Positions 8,667 through 25,523 of a stretch of 64,000 nt of DNA are shown here, in pieces. This stretch comes from Paenarthrobacter sp. GOM3 (GTDB taxonomy: Bacteria; Actinomycetota; Actinomycetes; Actinomycetales; Micrococcaceae): NCBI RefSeq assembly GCF_018215265.2, contig NZ_CP136562.1, positions 124,001-188,000 on the forward strand. Direction: 5' to 3'. The position numbers were made by a program, and so were the translations under genes. The notes beneath the pieces were generated by a model that worked only from the letters and a program-made list of their open reading frames with translations, searched no databases and had not been told where the DNA came from. Each line of letters begins with the position of its first letter. The first letter of the stretch is position 1.

Positions 8667-8988
8667 TTCCGACGCTCTCTCACGACCCGGCCCATTCCAA
8701 GCAACGCTCTCTCACGACCCGCCGGTTTGAAGCGGACGCTCGCTCAGGTCCCGCCGGTTTGAAGCCGACGCTCGCTCACGTCCCGCCGGTTTGGGCCGGT
8801 TGCTTTTTCGGGTTCCTTGGTGTTCGACGGCGGTGGGTGGCGTTGTGGTTCTGTCTCGCTGGTGGTGGTTGCGGGGTGGTGTGATGGGGTTCACTGGTGT
8901 TGGTTTGGGGTGTTTTGGTGGTTCTTTGGGTGGTGGTGGGGGTGTTTTCCGGGTGTTTGCGGGGTTTTTGGGTGGTGTTGGGGTGGAT

Positions 8989-9017
8989 TTGGTTCGGGGG
9001 TTGGGCGCGTGTAAAGT
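8989..9017 (+). promoter_or_regulatory. rRNA operon 1 promoter P1
   Basis: TTGGTT at 8989-8994 and TAAAGT at 9012-9017 are 17 bases apart and are followed by CTGAGTCGCC. The same arrangement, with the same spacer length and downstream bases, stands before rRNA operon 2. About 190 bases of strongly G/T-rich sequence lie upstream (8800-8988). The match between operons supports a real sigma-A-type promoter. Confidence 0.65.
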
Positions 9018-9130
9018 TATCTGAGTCGCCGCCGCTGATGCGGAAAAGTGGTGACAGACTCCCTTCAAATCACCGGTTTCGGTAGTGCTTTTGTGCGCTT
9101 CGGATGTGGTGGGGGAGGCCCGGGGTTGGT

Positions 9131-9159
9131 TTGCTTTGCGCGGCTGGTTCGGGTAAGTT
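9131..9159 (+). promoter_or_regulatory. rRNA operon 1 promoter P2 (candidate)
   Basis: TTGCTT at 9131-9136 and TAAGTT at 9154-9159 are 17 bases apart, about 120 bases downstream of P1. I find no counterpart before operon 2, so operon 1 may have two tandem promoters. Confidence 0.5.
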
Positions 9160-9219
9160 TGGAAAGTTGCTCCGGAGCGATCCTGGACCCTTTGGTGGGT
9201 GTGGGTGGTGTCGGTTAGT

Positions 9220-9411
9220 GTCTGTTGTTTGAGAACTCAATAGTGTGCCAAGTTTGTTGATACCGATTGTTTTATCAATTGGTTGAATTTATGCCAGTTC
9301 TGTCATGCACCCCCGTGTGTGGTGGTCTGGTTTTCAGCTGGTTTCGAATTTTGTGCAGCCGCGTTTTACCGTTATTTCCGGTGGGTGTGGTTGTGTCTGT
9401 TTGATTTTTTG
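9220..9411 (+). promoter_or_regulatory. rRNA operon 1 leader (processing/antitermination region)
   Basis: From 9220 onward the sequence is the same as in operon 2 (from 17131). It contains TTGTTTGAGAACTCAATAGT, a box found in actinobacterial rRNA leaders and repeated in altered form in the 16S-23S spacer. The box is thought to take part in antitermination and pre-rRNA processing. No protein gene is present. Confidence 0.6.
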
Positions 9412-14610
<5,199 letters not shown>

Positions 14611-14626
14611 ACACAACACACTGCAC

Positions 14627-14656
14627 GCGTCCACTATGTGGTTCCCGAACAACAAC
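14627..14656 (+). other. 23S processing stem, right arm (operon 1)
   Basis: GCGTCCACTATGT at 14627-14639 pairs with 11340-11352 in the spacer. The next bases, ending in GAACAACAAC, continue the pairing with GTTGTT. It lies between the 23S and 5S genes. Confidence 0.65.
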
Positions 14657-14755
14657 CGTTCACAGGAACCAAAACTAAATAACAACCAAGCACCACAGTT
14701 GTAACCACACACTTCCCACCCACCCCCACACACGGGGGCCGGGACGGGTAACAAG

Positions 14756-14872
14756 GTTACGGCGGTCATAGCGTGGGGGAAACGCCCGGTCCCATTCCGA
14801 ACCCGGAAGCTAAGACCCACAGCGCCGATGGTACTGCACCCGGGAGGGTGTGGGAGAGTAGGACACCGCCGG
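14756..14872 (+). rRNA. rrf: 5S ribosomal RNA, operon 1
   Basis: About 117 bases with the 5S hallmarks CCCATTCCGAACCCGGAAGC (14790-14809) and GGGAGAGTAGGACACCGCC. The 5' GTTACGGCGGTC and 3' GACACCGCCGGAC ends pair to form helix I. It lies about 145 bases after the 23S. Confidence 0.95.
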
Positions 14873-14887
14873 ACACACATTAAGGTC

Positions 14888-14924
14888 GAGACCCCCCAGC
14901 CCACTACGGGTTGGGGGGTCTCCC
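14888..14924 (+). terminator. rRNA operon 1 terminator T1
   Basis: GAGACCCCCCAGCCC at 14888-14902 pairs with GGGTTGGGGGGTCTC at 14908-14922, with at most one wobble, around a short ACTAC loop. It stands about 15 bases after the 5S. Sequence identity with operon 2 ends just before it, so each operon has its own terminator. Confidence 0.8.
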
Positions 14925-14989
14925 ACATTTAAGACACACACAGTGCGGGTGTGCTGGCAACGATCAACGCTCACAGCGGCAACTCCCTG

Positions 14990-15017
14990 GGCCTCCACGC
15001 AATGTGGGGGCCTTTTG
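14990..15017 (+). terminator. Second terminator-like hairpin after rRNA operon 1
   Basis: GGCCTCCAC at 14990-14998 pairs with GTGGGGGCC at 15004-15012 (one G-U pair), with a five-base loop, and TTTT follows. It lies about 70 bases after T1 and about 85 bases before the leader ORF of the patatin gene. It could stop rRNA read-through. Confidence 0.5.
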
Positions 15018-15098
15018 TCGTTAACCTTCCATGGCATGTGGCTCGGGGGCGTGCTATTTTTTCAAGTGATCGTGATTCGTCGACAGGAGGTGAGACCC

Positions 15099-15158
15099 AT
15101 GAACGCAGTATCCATAGTGGGCGCTCCCTTGTTGTCCACGATCGGGCGACTGAAGTAG
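15099..15158 (+). CDS. Putative 19-residue leader peptide before the patatin gene
   Basis: The small frame encodes MNAVSIVGAPLLSTIGRLK and stops at TAG 15156-15158. It has the strongest ribosome binding site in the neighbourhood, AGGAGGTGA at 15086-15094, at good distance from its ATG. It ends 47 bases before the patatin start. Codons 8-10 (GGC GCT CCC) can pair with the arm of the hairpin that hides the downstream ribosome binding site, so it looks like a translational-attenuation leader. I do not recognise the peptide with certainty. Expression is inferred only from the ribosome binding site and RNA architecture. Confidence 0.55.
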   Translation: MNAVSIVGAPLLSTIGRLK

Positions 15159-15205
15159 TCGCCTCCGGGAGTGCCTTGATCCGCAATTCGCGAAAGGCAA
15201 CTCCC
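15120..15205 (+). promoter_or_regulatory. Competing hairpins, candidate translational attenuator
   Basis: Three pairings are visible. Hairpin B is a 7-bp stem, GGCGACT 15145-15151 with AGTCGCC 15157-15163, containing the leader stop codon. Hairpin C:D pairs GGGAGTGCCTT 15167-15177 with AAGGCAACTCCC 15194-15205 (one bulged A) and buries the likely ribosome binding site AAAGG just before ATG 15206. Alternatively GGCGCTCCC 15120-15128 pairs with GGGAGTGCC 15167-15175 (one G-U), which would free the site. The two long pairings exclude each other. No ligand or inducing drug can be inferred. Confidence 0.5.
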
Positions 15206-16201
15206 ATGAACACAACATCTTCTTCAACGGTAGGTACTAGCCAAACGGGCATCTCGGCGCACCCGTCGTCCGACCCTCATCAGCAGCGACTCCTTGCCAC
15301 GGGCCCTCTGACGTCTGAGGGCGGGCGTGCGTTGGTCCTCGGGGGAGGGGGATCCACCGGTAACGCCTGGCTCATCGGCGTGATCGCCGGCCTCTACGGG
15401 TCCGGGCTTGATGTGACCACCCCGGATCTCATTGTCGGAACGTCGGCTGGATCGACTGCAGCGGCCCAGTTAGCCGCATCGTCCCCAGCGGAACTGTTCG
15501 CGGCCGCCGTCGCCCCTGTGCCTGAAGCCCAGCGGCGGCCGACCGCGGCTGGATCTGACCGTGGTCGCCCGGTGGCTGTATCGAGCCACTTGGCCAGGAT
15601 GAACCACATCATCTCGTCGTCCAATGATGCGGCCGATATGCGCCGTCGAATGGGGGCGGCAGCCATGGAGTCGAACGCAGCGGCGGACGATTCCTGGCAA
15701 CCCAAATGGCGTGCTGTCGTTGCGTCCCGGCTCCCGGATCAACGTTGGCCGGACGGGCAGGTACTGATCACGGCCGTCGATGCGGAAACTGGTGAACCGG
15801 CCGTTTTCGATCGCGGAAGCGGTGTCGAGCTGGTGGATGCCGTTGCTGCCAGCTGTTCCAGCTCCAGGCCTTACAGGATCGGGACCAATTGGTACGTCGA
15901 CGGCGGCTATCGGTCGAACGCCGAGAACGCCGACTTGGCAGCTGGCTGTGGACGGGTACTGGTGCTGTCACCTTTCGGCGGCCGGTCCCTTCAGCCCGTG
16001 GAGTGGGGCATGCACCTGGCGACGCAGGTTGAAGCTCTACGTGCAGGCGGCAGCAGGGTCGAGACCATTTACCCGGGCCCTGACGCCGAGCATTTGTTTG
16101 GTGCGAACGCGATGGATATCTCCTTGCGTCCGGCCGCTGCCCAAGCTGGCTACGACCAAGGCACGGTCCTGGCGGGGAGGCTTGGCGAGTTCTGGCGTTG
16201 A
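15206..16201 (+). CDS. Patatin-like phospholipase family protein
   Basis: The roughly 331-residue protein has all marks of the patatin fold. The oxyanion loop is GGGGSTGNAWLIGVIAGL near residues 49-66, the nucleophile elbow is GTSAGS near residues 77-82, and the catalytic Asp is in YVDGGYRSNAENADLA near residues 231-246. Such enzymes are Ser-Asp acyl hydrolases acting on lipids. The N-terminal 35 residues are polar, with no signal peptide, so it is probably cytosolic. I chose ATG 15206 because AAAGG lies eight bases upstream and the patatin domain starts about 40 residues later; the frame is open further 5' but overlaps the leader region. It lies alone between the two rRNA operons. Confidence 0.85.
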   Translation: MNTTSSSTVGTSQTGISAHPSSDPHQQRLLATGPLTSEGGRALVLGGGGSTGNAWLIGVIAGLYGSGLDVTTPDLIVGTSAGSTAAAQLAASSPAELFAAAVAPVPEAQRRPTAAGSDRGRPVAVSSHLARMNHIISSSNDAADMRRRMGAAAMESNAAADDSWQPKWRAVVASRLPDQRWPDGQVLITAVDAETGEPAVFDRGSGVELVDAVAASCSSSRPYRIGTNWYVDGGYRSNAENADLAAGCGRVLVLSPFGGRSLQPVEWGMHLATQVEALRAGGSRVETIYPGPDAEHLFGANAMDISLRPAAAQAGYDQGTVLAGRLGEFWR

Positions 16202-16207
16202 CATGAC

Positions 16208-16238
16208 GGAGGGCTCCCACCAATGGTGGGAGCCCTCC
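16208..16238. terminator. Bidirectional terminator between patatin and glycosylase genes
   Basis: A perfect 14-bp inverted repeat, GGAGGGCTCCCACC at 16208-16221 and GGTGGGAGCCCTCC at 16225-16238, has a three-base loop. It lies seven bases after the patatin stop and about 25 bases from the stop of the convergent gene, so it can serve both. Confidence 0.85.
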
Positions 16239-16263
16239 TTTGCCTGGCGCTGTGAGGGTGGTC

Positions 16264-16848
16264 TTACGCGCTGGGCGCCTTTGCAGCTTTGGCTGCTGCT
16301 TTGGCGGCCTGCTTGCTGGCGCGCACCTTGACCAAGGATTCTGGATCCACGATGTCGGCGACGGAAAGGTACGAGCCCTGCTCGCCGTAGTGGCCAGCGG
16401 CTTCCCGCCACCCCTCGGCTTGAAGCCCGCACTGCTTGCCAAGGAGGGCCAGGAAGATCTTCGCCTTTTGTTCGCCGAAACCAGGCAGGGCCTTTAGTCG
16501 GCGGAGTACCTCAGCGCCGTCGGGGGAGCCGCTTGTCCAGATTGACGCGGCGTCTCCGTTCCATTCGTGGTGGACGGTTTCCGCCAGCGCCTGGACCCTG
16601 CCCGCCATGGAGCCGGGGAACCTGTGGACGGCCGGACGCTCCTTGAAGACTTCGACGAAGCCGGCGGGATCGTACTCGGCAATCGTTTCGGGCTTCAAGG
16701 AGCCAAGGCGCGTGCGGATCTTCTCCGGGCCGGCGAAGGCCGATTCCATGGTCACCTGTTGATCAAGCAACATGCCTGTCAGCAACGCAAATGCGTCGTC
16801 GCTGAGAAGTTGGTCGGCGGCGGCATCGCCTGTGATGTGCAGTTCCAT
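16264..16848 (-). CDS. HhH-GPD family DNA glycosylase-like protein
   Basis: The 194-residue protein resembles the small actinobacterial HhH-GPD proteins of the base-excision-repair superfamily. It has FALLTGMLLDQQVTMESAFA near the N-terminus and the helix-hairpin-helix LKALPGFGEQKAKIFLALLG near residues 117-136. The usual catalytic Asp region is not obvious to me, so enzymatic activity is uncertain. The C-terminus is a Lys/Ala-rich tail (KQAAKAAAKAAKAPSA), perhaps for DNA contact. I chose ATG 16848, with GGAGG nine bases upstream; ATG 16857 would be too close to it. It lies between rRNA operons on the opposite strand. Confidence 0.75.
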   Translation of the reverse strand: MELHITGDAAADQLLSDDAFALLTGMLLDQQVTMESAFAGPEKIRTRLGSLKPETIAEYDPAGFVEVFKERPAVHRFPGSMAGRVQALAETVHHEWNGDAASIWTSGSPDGAEVLRRLKALPGFGEQKAKIFLALLGKQCGLQAEGWREAAGHYGEQGSYLSVADIVDPESLVKVRASKQAAKAAAKAAKAPSA

Positions 16849-16960
16849 GGGTCCCATCCTCCCACCACTGAGAGCCGGCGTCATGGCGGCTTCTGTATAA
16901 GGTTCGACGGCGGTTTGGTGGGGGTTTGGTGGGTGGTTGGGGTGGGGTGTGGGGGTGGAT

Positions 16961-16989
16961 TTGCGTCGGGGGTGTGGGGCGTGTATTGT
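16961..16989 (+). promoter_or_regulatory. rRNA operon 2 promoter P1
   Basis: TTGCGT at 16961-16966 and TATTGT at 16984-16989 have a 17-base spacer and are followed by CTGAGTCGCC, exactly as in operon 1. A G-rich stretch with four runs of three to five G (16931-16955) lies directly upstream. Leader and processing sequences from 17131 to 17322 match operon 1. Confidence 0.65.
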
Positions 16990-17130
16990 TTTCTGAGTCG
17001 CCGGGTGCGAAACGGAAAGCCGGAAGGTGTGTACGGTTCGGTAGGCGGCCAAAAATAACTCTTCTTTTCCAATGGCCCTGTTGTGGTGCGCTGCTTTGTG
17101 TGGTGTTCCGGTGGGGTGATGTTTTGGGGG

Positions 17131-17322
17131 GTCTGTTGTTTGAGAACTCAATAGTGTGCCAAGTTTGTTGATACCGATTGTTTTATCAATTGGTTGAATT
17201 TATGCCAGTTCTGTCATGCACCCCCGTGTGTGGTGGTCTGGTTTTCAGCTGGTTTCGAATTTTGTGCAGCCGCGTTTTACCGTTATTTCCGGTGGGTGTG
17301 GTTGTGTCTGTTTGATTTTTTG
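17131..17322 (+). promoter_or_regulatory. rRNA operon 2 leader
   Basis: This is the second copy of the leader with the TTGTTTGAGAACTCAATAGT box. I see no base difference from 9220-9411. Between P1 and this point (16990-17130) the sequence differs from operon 1, and I find no convincing second promoter. Confidence 0.6.
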
Positions 17323-22520
<5,198 letters not shown>

Positions 22521-22665
22521 ACACAACACACTGCACGCGTCCACTATGTGGTTCCCGAACAACAACCGTTCACAGGAACCAAAACTAAATAACAACCAAG
22601 CACCACAGTTGTAACCACACACTTCCCACCCACCCCCACACACGGGGGCCGGGACGGGTAACAAG

Positions 22666-22782
22666 GTTACGGCGGTCATAGCGTGGGGGAAACGCCCGGT
22701 CCCATTCCGAACCCGGAAGCTAAGACCCACAGCGCCGATGGTACTGCACCCGGGAGGGTGTGGGAGAGTAGGACACCGCCGG
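22666..22782 (+). rRNA. rrf: 5S ribosomal RNA, operon 2
   Basis: It is identical to the operon 1 5S, with the same 23S-5S spacer. Identity between the two operons ends about ten bases after it, at 22793. Confidence 0.95.
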
Positions 22783-22796
22783 ACACACATTAACGG

Positions 22797-22825
22797 GGAG
22801 CCCCGACCACCACGGTCGGGGCTCC
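22797..22825. terminator. rRNA operon 2 terminator
   Basis: A perfect 12-bp stem, GGAGCCCCGACC at 22797-22808 with GGTCGGGGCTCC at 22814-22825, has a five-base loop. It lies between the 5S and the convergent LysR gene, whose stop is seven bases away, and probably serves both. Confidence 0.85.
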
Positions 22826-22831
22826 ACCCAT

Positions 22832-23686
22832 TTAACCCACACACTCCAACACCGCACCCAGCACATGACCACGTTGATTGTCCGTGCGGTACACCAGGAG
22901 TTCCGTAATGGGTGCAATGGCATCCGCGAAGTCCAGGAGCACCAGTCTCGGGTCGTCGTTGAATTCGTCCTCCGCGATCACACCTATGCCAAGACCGGCG
23001 ATCACGGCGGCGTGTACTGCTTCCCGGCTGTCCGTCTCGAGTACTTCGGTGGGCTGGAGTTGGGCCGCGGAGAGCGCCGTCTCAATCGAGCGGCGCGTGA
23101 CCGAGCCGACCTCGCGAATGACCAGTGGATGGGTGACCAGGTCACGGAGTCGGATCACTTTCGCGCGGGCAAGGGGATGATCGTGCCGCACGAAGGCCAC
23201 GAGATCCTGGGTGCCCAGCCGGCGGGCGGTAAGGTCCGGGTGGGGCGTTTCGTCAGCGATGATGCCGACGTCCACGGTTCCGGCCAGCACACGTTTGCGT
23301 ATCTCTGCGGAGTTGCCGCTGACGAGTTGGATGCTGACTCCGGGGTTTCGCCTTCGGAAGGTACTCAGGACCCCCACAGCATTGATGGGTGCGTCGGTAC
23401 CGAACCGCAGTTCACCCTGCATGATGTGGCGTGCCTTGGCCAGGACCGCTTCCGCTTCCATTTCTGCGGCAAACAGCTTGGACGTGACGTCAAACAGCTT
23501 GCGTCCCAATGCGGTCAACTCTACGGAACGGCCGGCTCGCTGCAGCAGGCGAACTTCGTGCTGCCGCTCCAGAAGACGGACTTGTTCCGATAGCGTCGGT
23601 TGACTGACGCCCGCTGCCGCTGCGGCTGCCACATAGCTGGCGTGGGTGGCGACGCAGTGGAAGGCCCGAAGGTGCGTGAGATTCAT
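22832..23686 (-). CDS. LysR-family transcriptional regulator
   Basis: The 284-residue protein has the N-terminal winged helix-turn-helix typical of LysR regulators: LRAFHCVATHASYVAAAAAA, then GVSQPTLSEQVRLLERQ near residues 26-42 and ELTALGRKLF. The periplasmic-binding-like effector domain follows (LRFGTDAPINAVGVL). I chose ATG 23686 because AGG lies eight bases upstream; ATG 23692 would leave only two bases. It is divergent from the phosphatase-family gene, with 26 bases between starts, and probably controls that gene and the permease after it. The effector is unknown. Confidence 0.9.
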   Translation of the reverse strand: MNLTHLRAFHCVATHASYVAAAAAAGVSQPTLSEQVRLLERQHEVRLLQRAGRSVELTALGRKLFDVTSKLFAAEMEAEAVLAKARHIMQGELRFGTDAPINAVGVLSTFRRRNPGVSIQLVSGNSAEIRKRVLAGTVDVGIIADETPHPDLTARRLGTQDLVAFVRHDHPLARAKVIRLRDLVTHPLVIREVGSVTRRSIETALSAAQLQPTEVLETDSREAVHAAVIAGLGIGVIAEDEFNDDPRLVLLDFADAIAPITELLVYRTDNQRGHVLGAVLECVG

Positions 23687-23698
23687 AGGCATGGCCTA
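23686..23698. promoter_or_regulatory. Candidate LysR operator (T-N11-A palindrome)
   Basis: TAGGC-ATG-GCCTA at 23686-23698 is a perfect 5-bp inverted repeat with the T-N11-A layout of LysR boxes. It covers the start of the LysR gene and lies about 15 bases before the divergent gene, right beside a TATAGAT sequence (23706-23712). The position fits autoregulation. The repeat is short, so chance is possible. Confidence 0.35.
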
Positions 23699-23712
23699 AG
23701 TCTTCTATAGAT

Positions 23713-24657
23713 ATGAGCGGTAGTTCCTATGTGTTGCCGGGCAAGGCCAGTACCGTCGTCGATGTGAAGAAAGAACCCCACGTCCTGGTGGTCGGCATGG
23801 ACGGCGTCCGTTACGACTCCCTCAGGTCAGCAGGCAGCCCTGCTTTGGGCCGGATCGCCGAGCATGGCTTCCTGGTCCCTGTCCGCGTCCACGCTAAGAA
23901 CGCCACTATCTCCGGCCCCGTATGGGCCACCGTCGCCTCGGGCGTCCATGCCGACCGGCACGGAGTGACGGGCAACAGCCATCACCCTGCCGAGCTCGGC
24001 CGATTCCAGGACTTCACTGCGGTGCTTCGCTCGGCCCGTCCGGAGTCACAAACCATGGTCGCCGCCAGCTGGCACCCGCTGGCGGTCAGGACCGCGTGTG
24101 GACCGATCTTCTCCTCCGGCGGATGGGTGCCGACGCCGGACCCTGAAGAAGCGAACGACGCCGTCAGTTGGCTCCGTGCCGACGACGCCGTTGCGGACTA
24201 CGCGTCGGGGCGTCTGGGAGCAGAGAACCTCGCGGTCTCTTTCGTGTACTTTGGCGAAGCCGACGTGGAAGCCCACAACCACGGAACAGGCCCCGACTAC
24301 ATTGCTGCCATTCAACGCTGCGACTCCCGACTGAACAGCCTCCTCGACGTGATCGACTCGCGGCCCAACCACCACAGGGAGGACTGGACCGTCATTGTGG
24401 TTACCGACCATGGCCACCTCGACGCGGGCGGACATGGTGGTGAGAGCGAAGTTGAGCGCACGGCCTGGATCGCGGCCAGCGGTGCAAGCCTGCCCCAAGG
24501 GATCACAGCCGCGGACCACGCCGACATCTTCCATCAGGTCTTGGCCACCTTCGGTGTAACCCCGGATCGGGAGGTAGCAGAATCTGGGGGCGCCCCGTTC
24601 GGCGCAAGACAGGGAGCAACGCCACGCCTGGCCCAGCGAGGGGGAGGCACCCGTTGA
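23713..24657 (+). CDS. Alkaline phosphatase superfamily (nucleotide pyrophosphatase/phosphodiesterase-like) hydrolase
   Basis: The 314-residue protein shows the metal-binding pattern of the superfamily: VVGMDGVRYDSL near residues 26-37 (first Asp), NATISGPVWATVASGVHADRHG near residues 72-93 (candidate nucleophile Thr or Ser, then HG), FGEADVEAHNHG near residues 181-192, and VVTDHGHLDAGGHGG near residues 230-244. It lacks a signal peptide and is shorter than phosphonoacetate hydrolases (about 400 residues), so the substrate, perhaps an organophosphate or phosphonate, is open. ATG 23713 has no clear ribosome binding site; GTG 23764 is an alternative. Its stop overlaps the next gene by four bases. 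Confidence 0.8.
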   Translation: MSGSSYVLPGKASTVVDVKKEPHVLVVGMDGVRYDSLRSAGSPALGRIAEHGFLVPVRVHAKNATISGPVWATVASGVHADRHGVTGNSHHPAELGRFQDFTAVLRSARPESQTMVAASWHPLAVRTACGPIFSSGGWVPTPDPEEANDAVSWLRADDAVADYASGRLGAENLAVSFVYFGEADVEAHNHGTGPDYIAAIQRCDSRLNSLLDVIDSRPNHHREDWTVIVVTDHGHLDAGGHGGESEVERTAWIAASGASLPQGITAADHADIFHQVLATFGVTPDREVAESGGAPFGARQGATPRLAQRGGGTR

Positions 24658-25523
24658 CCGTCGGAGTGTCGTTGGCTGTCCTGTTAGCGGCGGTCCTCCA
24701 CAGCGCGTGGAATGCGATAGCCAAGGGCATCCCGGACCGGCTGGCGTCGTCCACGATGATCGCCCTGGCCTATCTGGTCTCCGGCGGACTAGGCGCTGTG
24801 GTCTGTGGAATTCCGCTGCAGGACTCCTGGCCGTACGTCGTGGGTTCGGCAGTCCTTCAGACCTGCTATCTCATCCTGCTGACCACGTCCTATAAGCACG
24901 GCGACTTTTCCCAGGTCTATCCGCTGGCCCGCGGCCTTGCGGTCCTGCTGGTGACAGCAATTGCCATCACTTTCCTGGCCGAGGCATTGAGCCTTTGGCA
25001 GTTGGCCGGGGTGGCCGTCGTCGCGGGTTCGCTGCTGAGCCTGGCCCTGACCGGCCACGGCAAAGACGCCACCACAAACCGAAAGGGCACCACAAACCGA
25101 AAGGGCACCGCCTTCGCTGTACTGACAGGCGCGGCCATAGCTGCCTATACCTTGGTGGACGGCGTCGGAGTCCGCCAGTCCGGTGACCCGTTGGCCTACA
25201 TTTCGTGGCTGTTCGTGTTCCAAGGCTTGCTGATCCCCCTTGTCTGCTGGGGCATGGCCGCGGACCGGCGCCGTTTCCCACAGCGGGTGGCACGCTACTG
25301 GAAACCGGGCTTCCTCGGGGGAGTGCTGTCCATGCTCGCCTACGGGATCGTGGTGTGGGCGCAGAGCCTGGCACCACTGGCTTTAGTGTCAGCGCTAAGG
25401 GAAACCAGCGTCCTGCTGGCAGGCCTTATCGGCGTCGTGTTTTTCAAGGAAAGGTTCAGTCGGCTGCGACTCACCCTGACGGTTGTAGCGGTGGCCGGCA
25501 TCGCGGCCATCCAGTTGGGCTAG
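24654..25523 (+). CDS. EamA/DMT-family transporter
   Basis: The 289-residue protein has about ten hydrophobic segments in two halves, the layout of drug/metabolite transporters with two EamA domains. The second half ends with the typical SALRETSVLLAGLIGVVFFKER and a final hydrophobic segment. The start is TTG 24654, overlapping the previous stop as TTGA, with GGGGAGG six bases upstream, so it is translated together with the phosphatase-family enzyme. It may carry the enzyme's substrate or product (inference). A short repeat encoding two NRKGT units lies near residues 138-148. Confidence 0.85.
   Translation: MTVGVSLAVLLAAVLHSAWNAIAKGIPDRLASSTMIALAYLVSGGLGAVVCGIPLQDSWPYVVGSAVLQTCYLILLTTSYKHGDFSQVYPLARGLAVLLVTAIAITFLAEALSLWQLAGVAVVAGSLLSLALTGHGKDATTNRKGTTNRKGTAFAVLTGAAIAAYTLVDGVGVRQSGDPLAYISWLFVFQGLLIPLVCWGMAADRRRFPQRVARYWKPGFLGGVLSMLAYGIVVWAQSLAPLALVSALRETSVLLAGLIGVVFFKERFSRLRLTLTVVAVAGIAAIQLG

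Larger units (their letters stand above)
8456..8798. repeat. 32-bp-period tandem repeat, two blocks
   Basis: Four consecutive units begin at 8671, 8703, 8735 and 8767, exactly 32 bases apart, each opening with GACGCTC or AACGCTC, then KCTCA and SGWCCCG. Two more units begin near 8456 and 8487, so the first overlaps the MFS stop codon. The blocks are split by a terminator hairpin and a separate inverted repeat. The later units share CCGGTTTGAAGC; the earlier ones differ in that half. There are no variable spacers, so this is not a CRISPR array. I find no open reading frame worth calling here. Confidence 0.8.

Noticed and set aside
8671..8798. CRISPR array
   Set aside because: The 32-bp units abut directly with no variable spacers and no cas genes are near.
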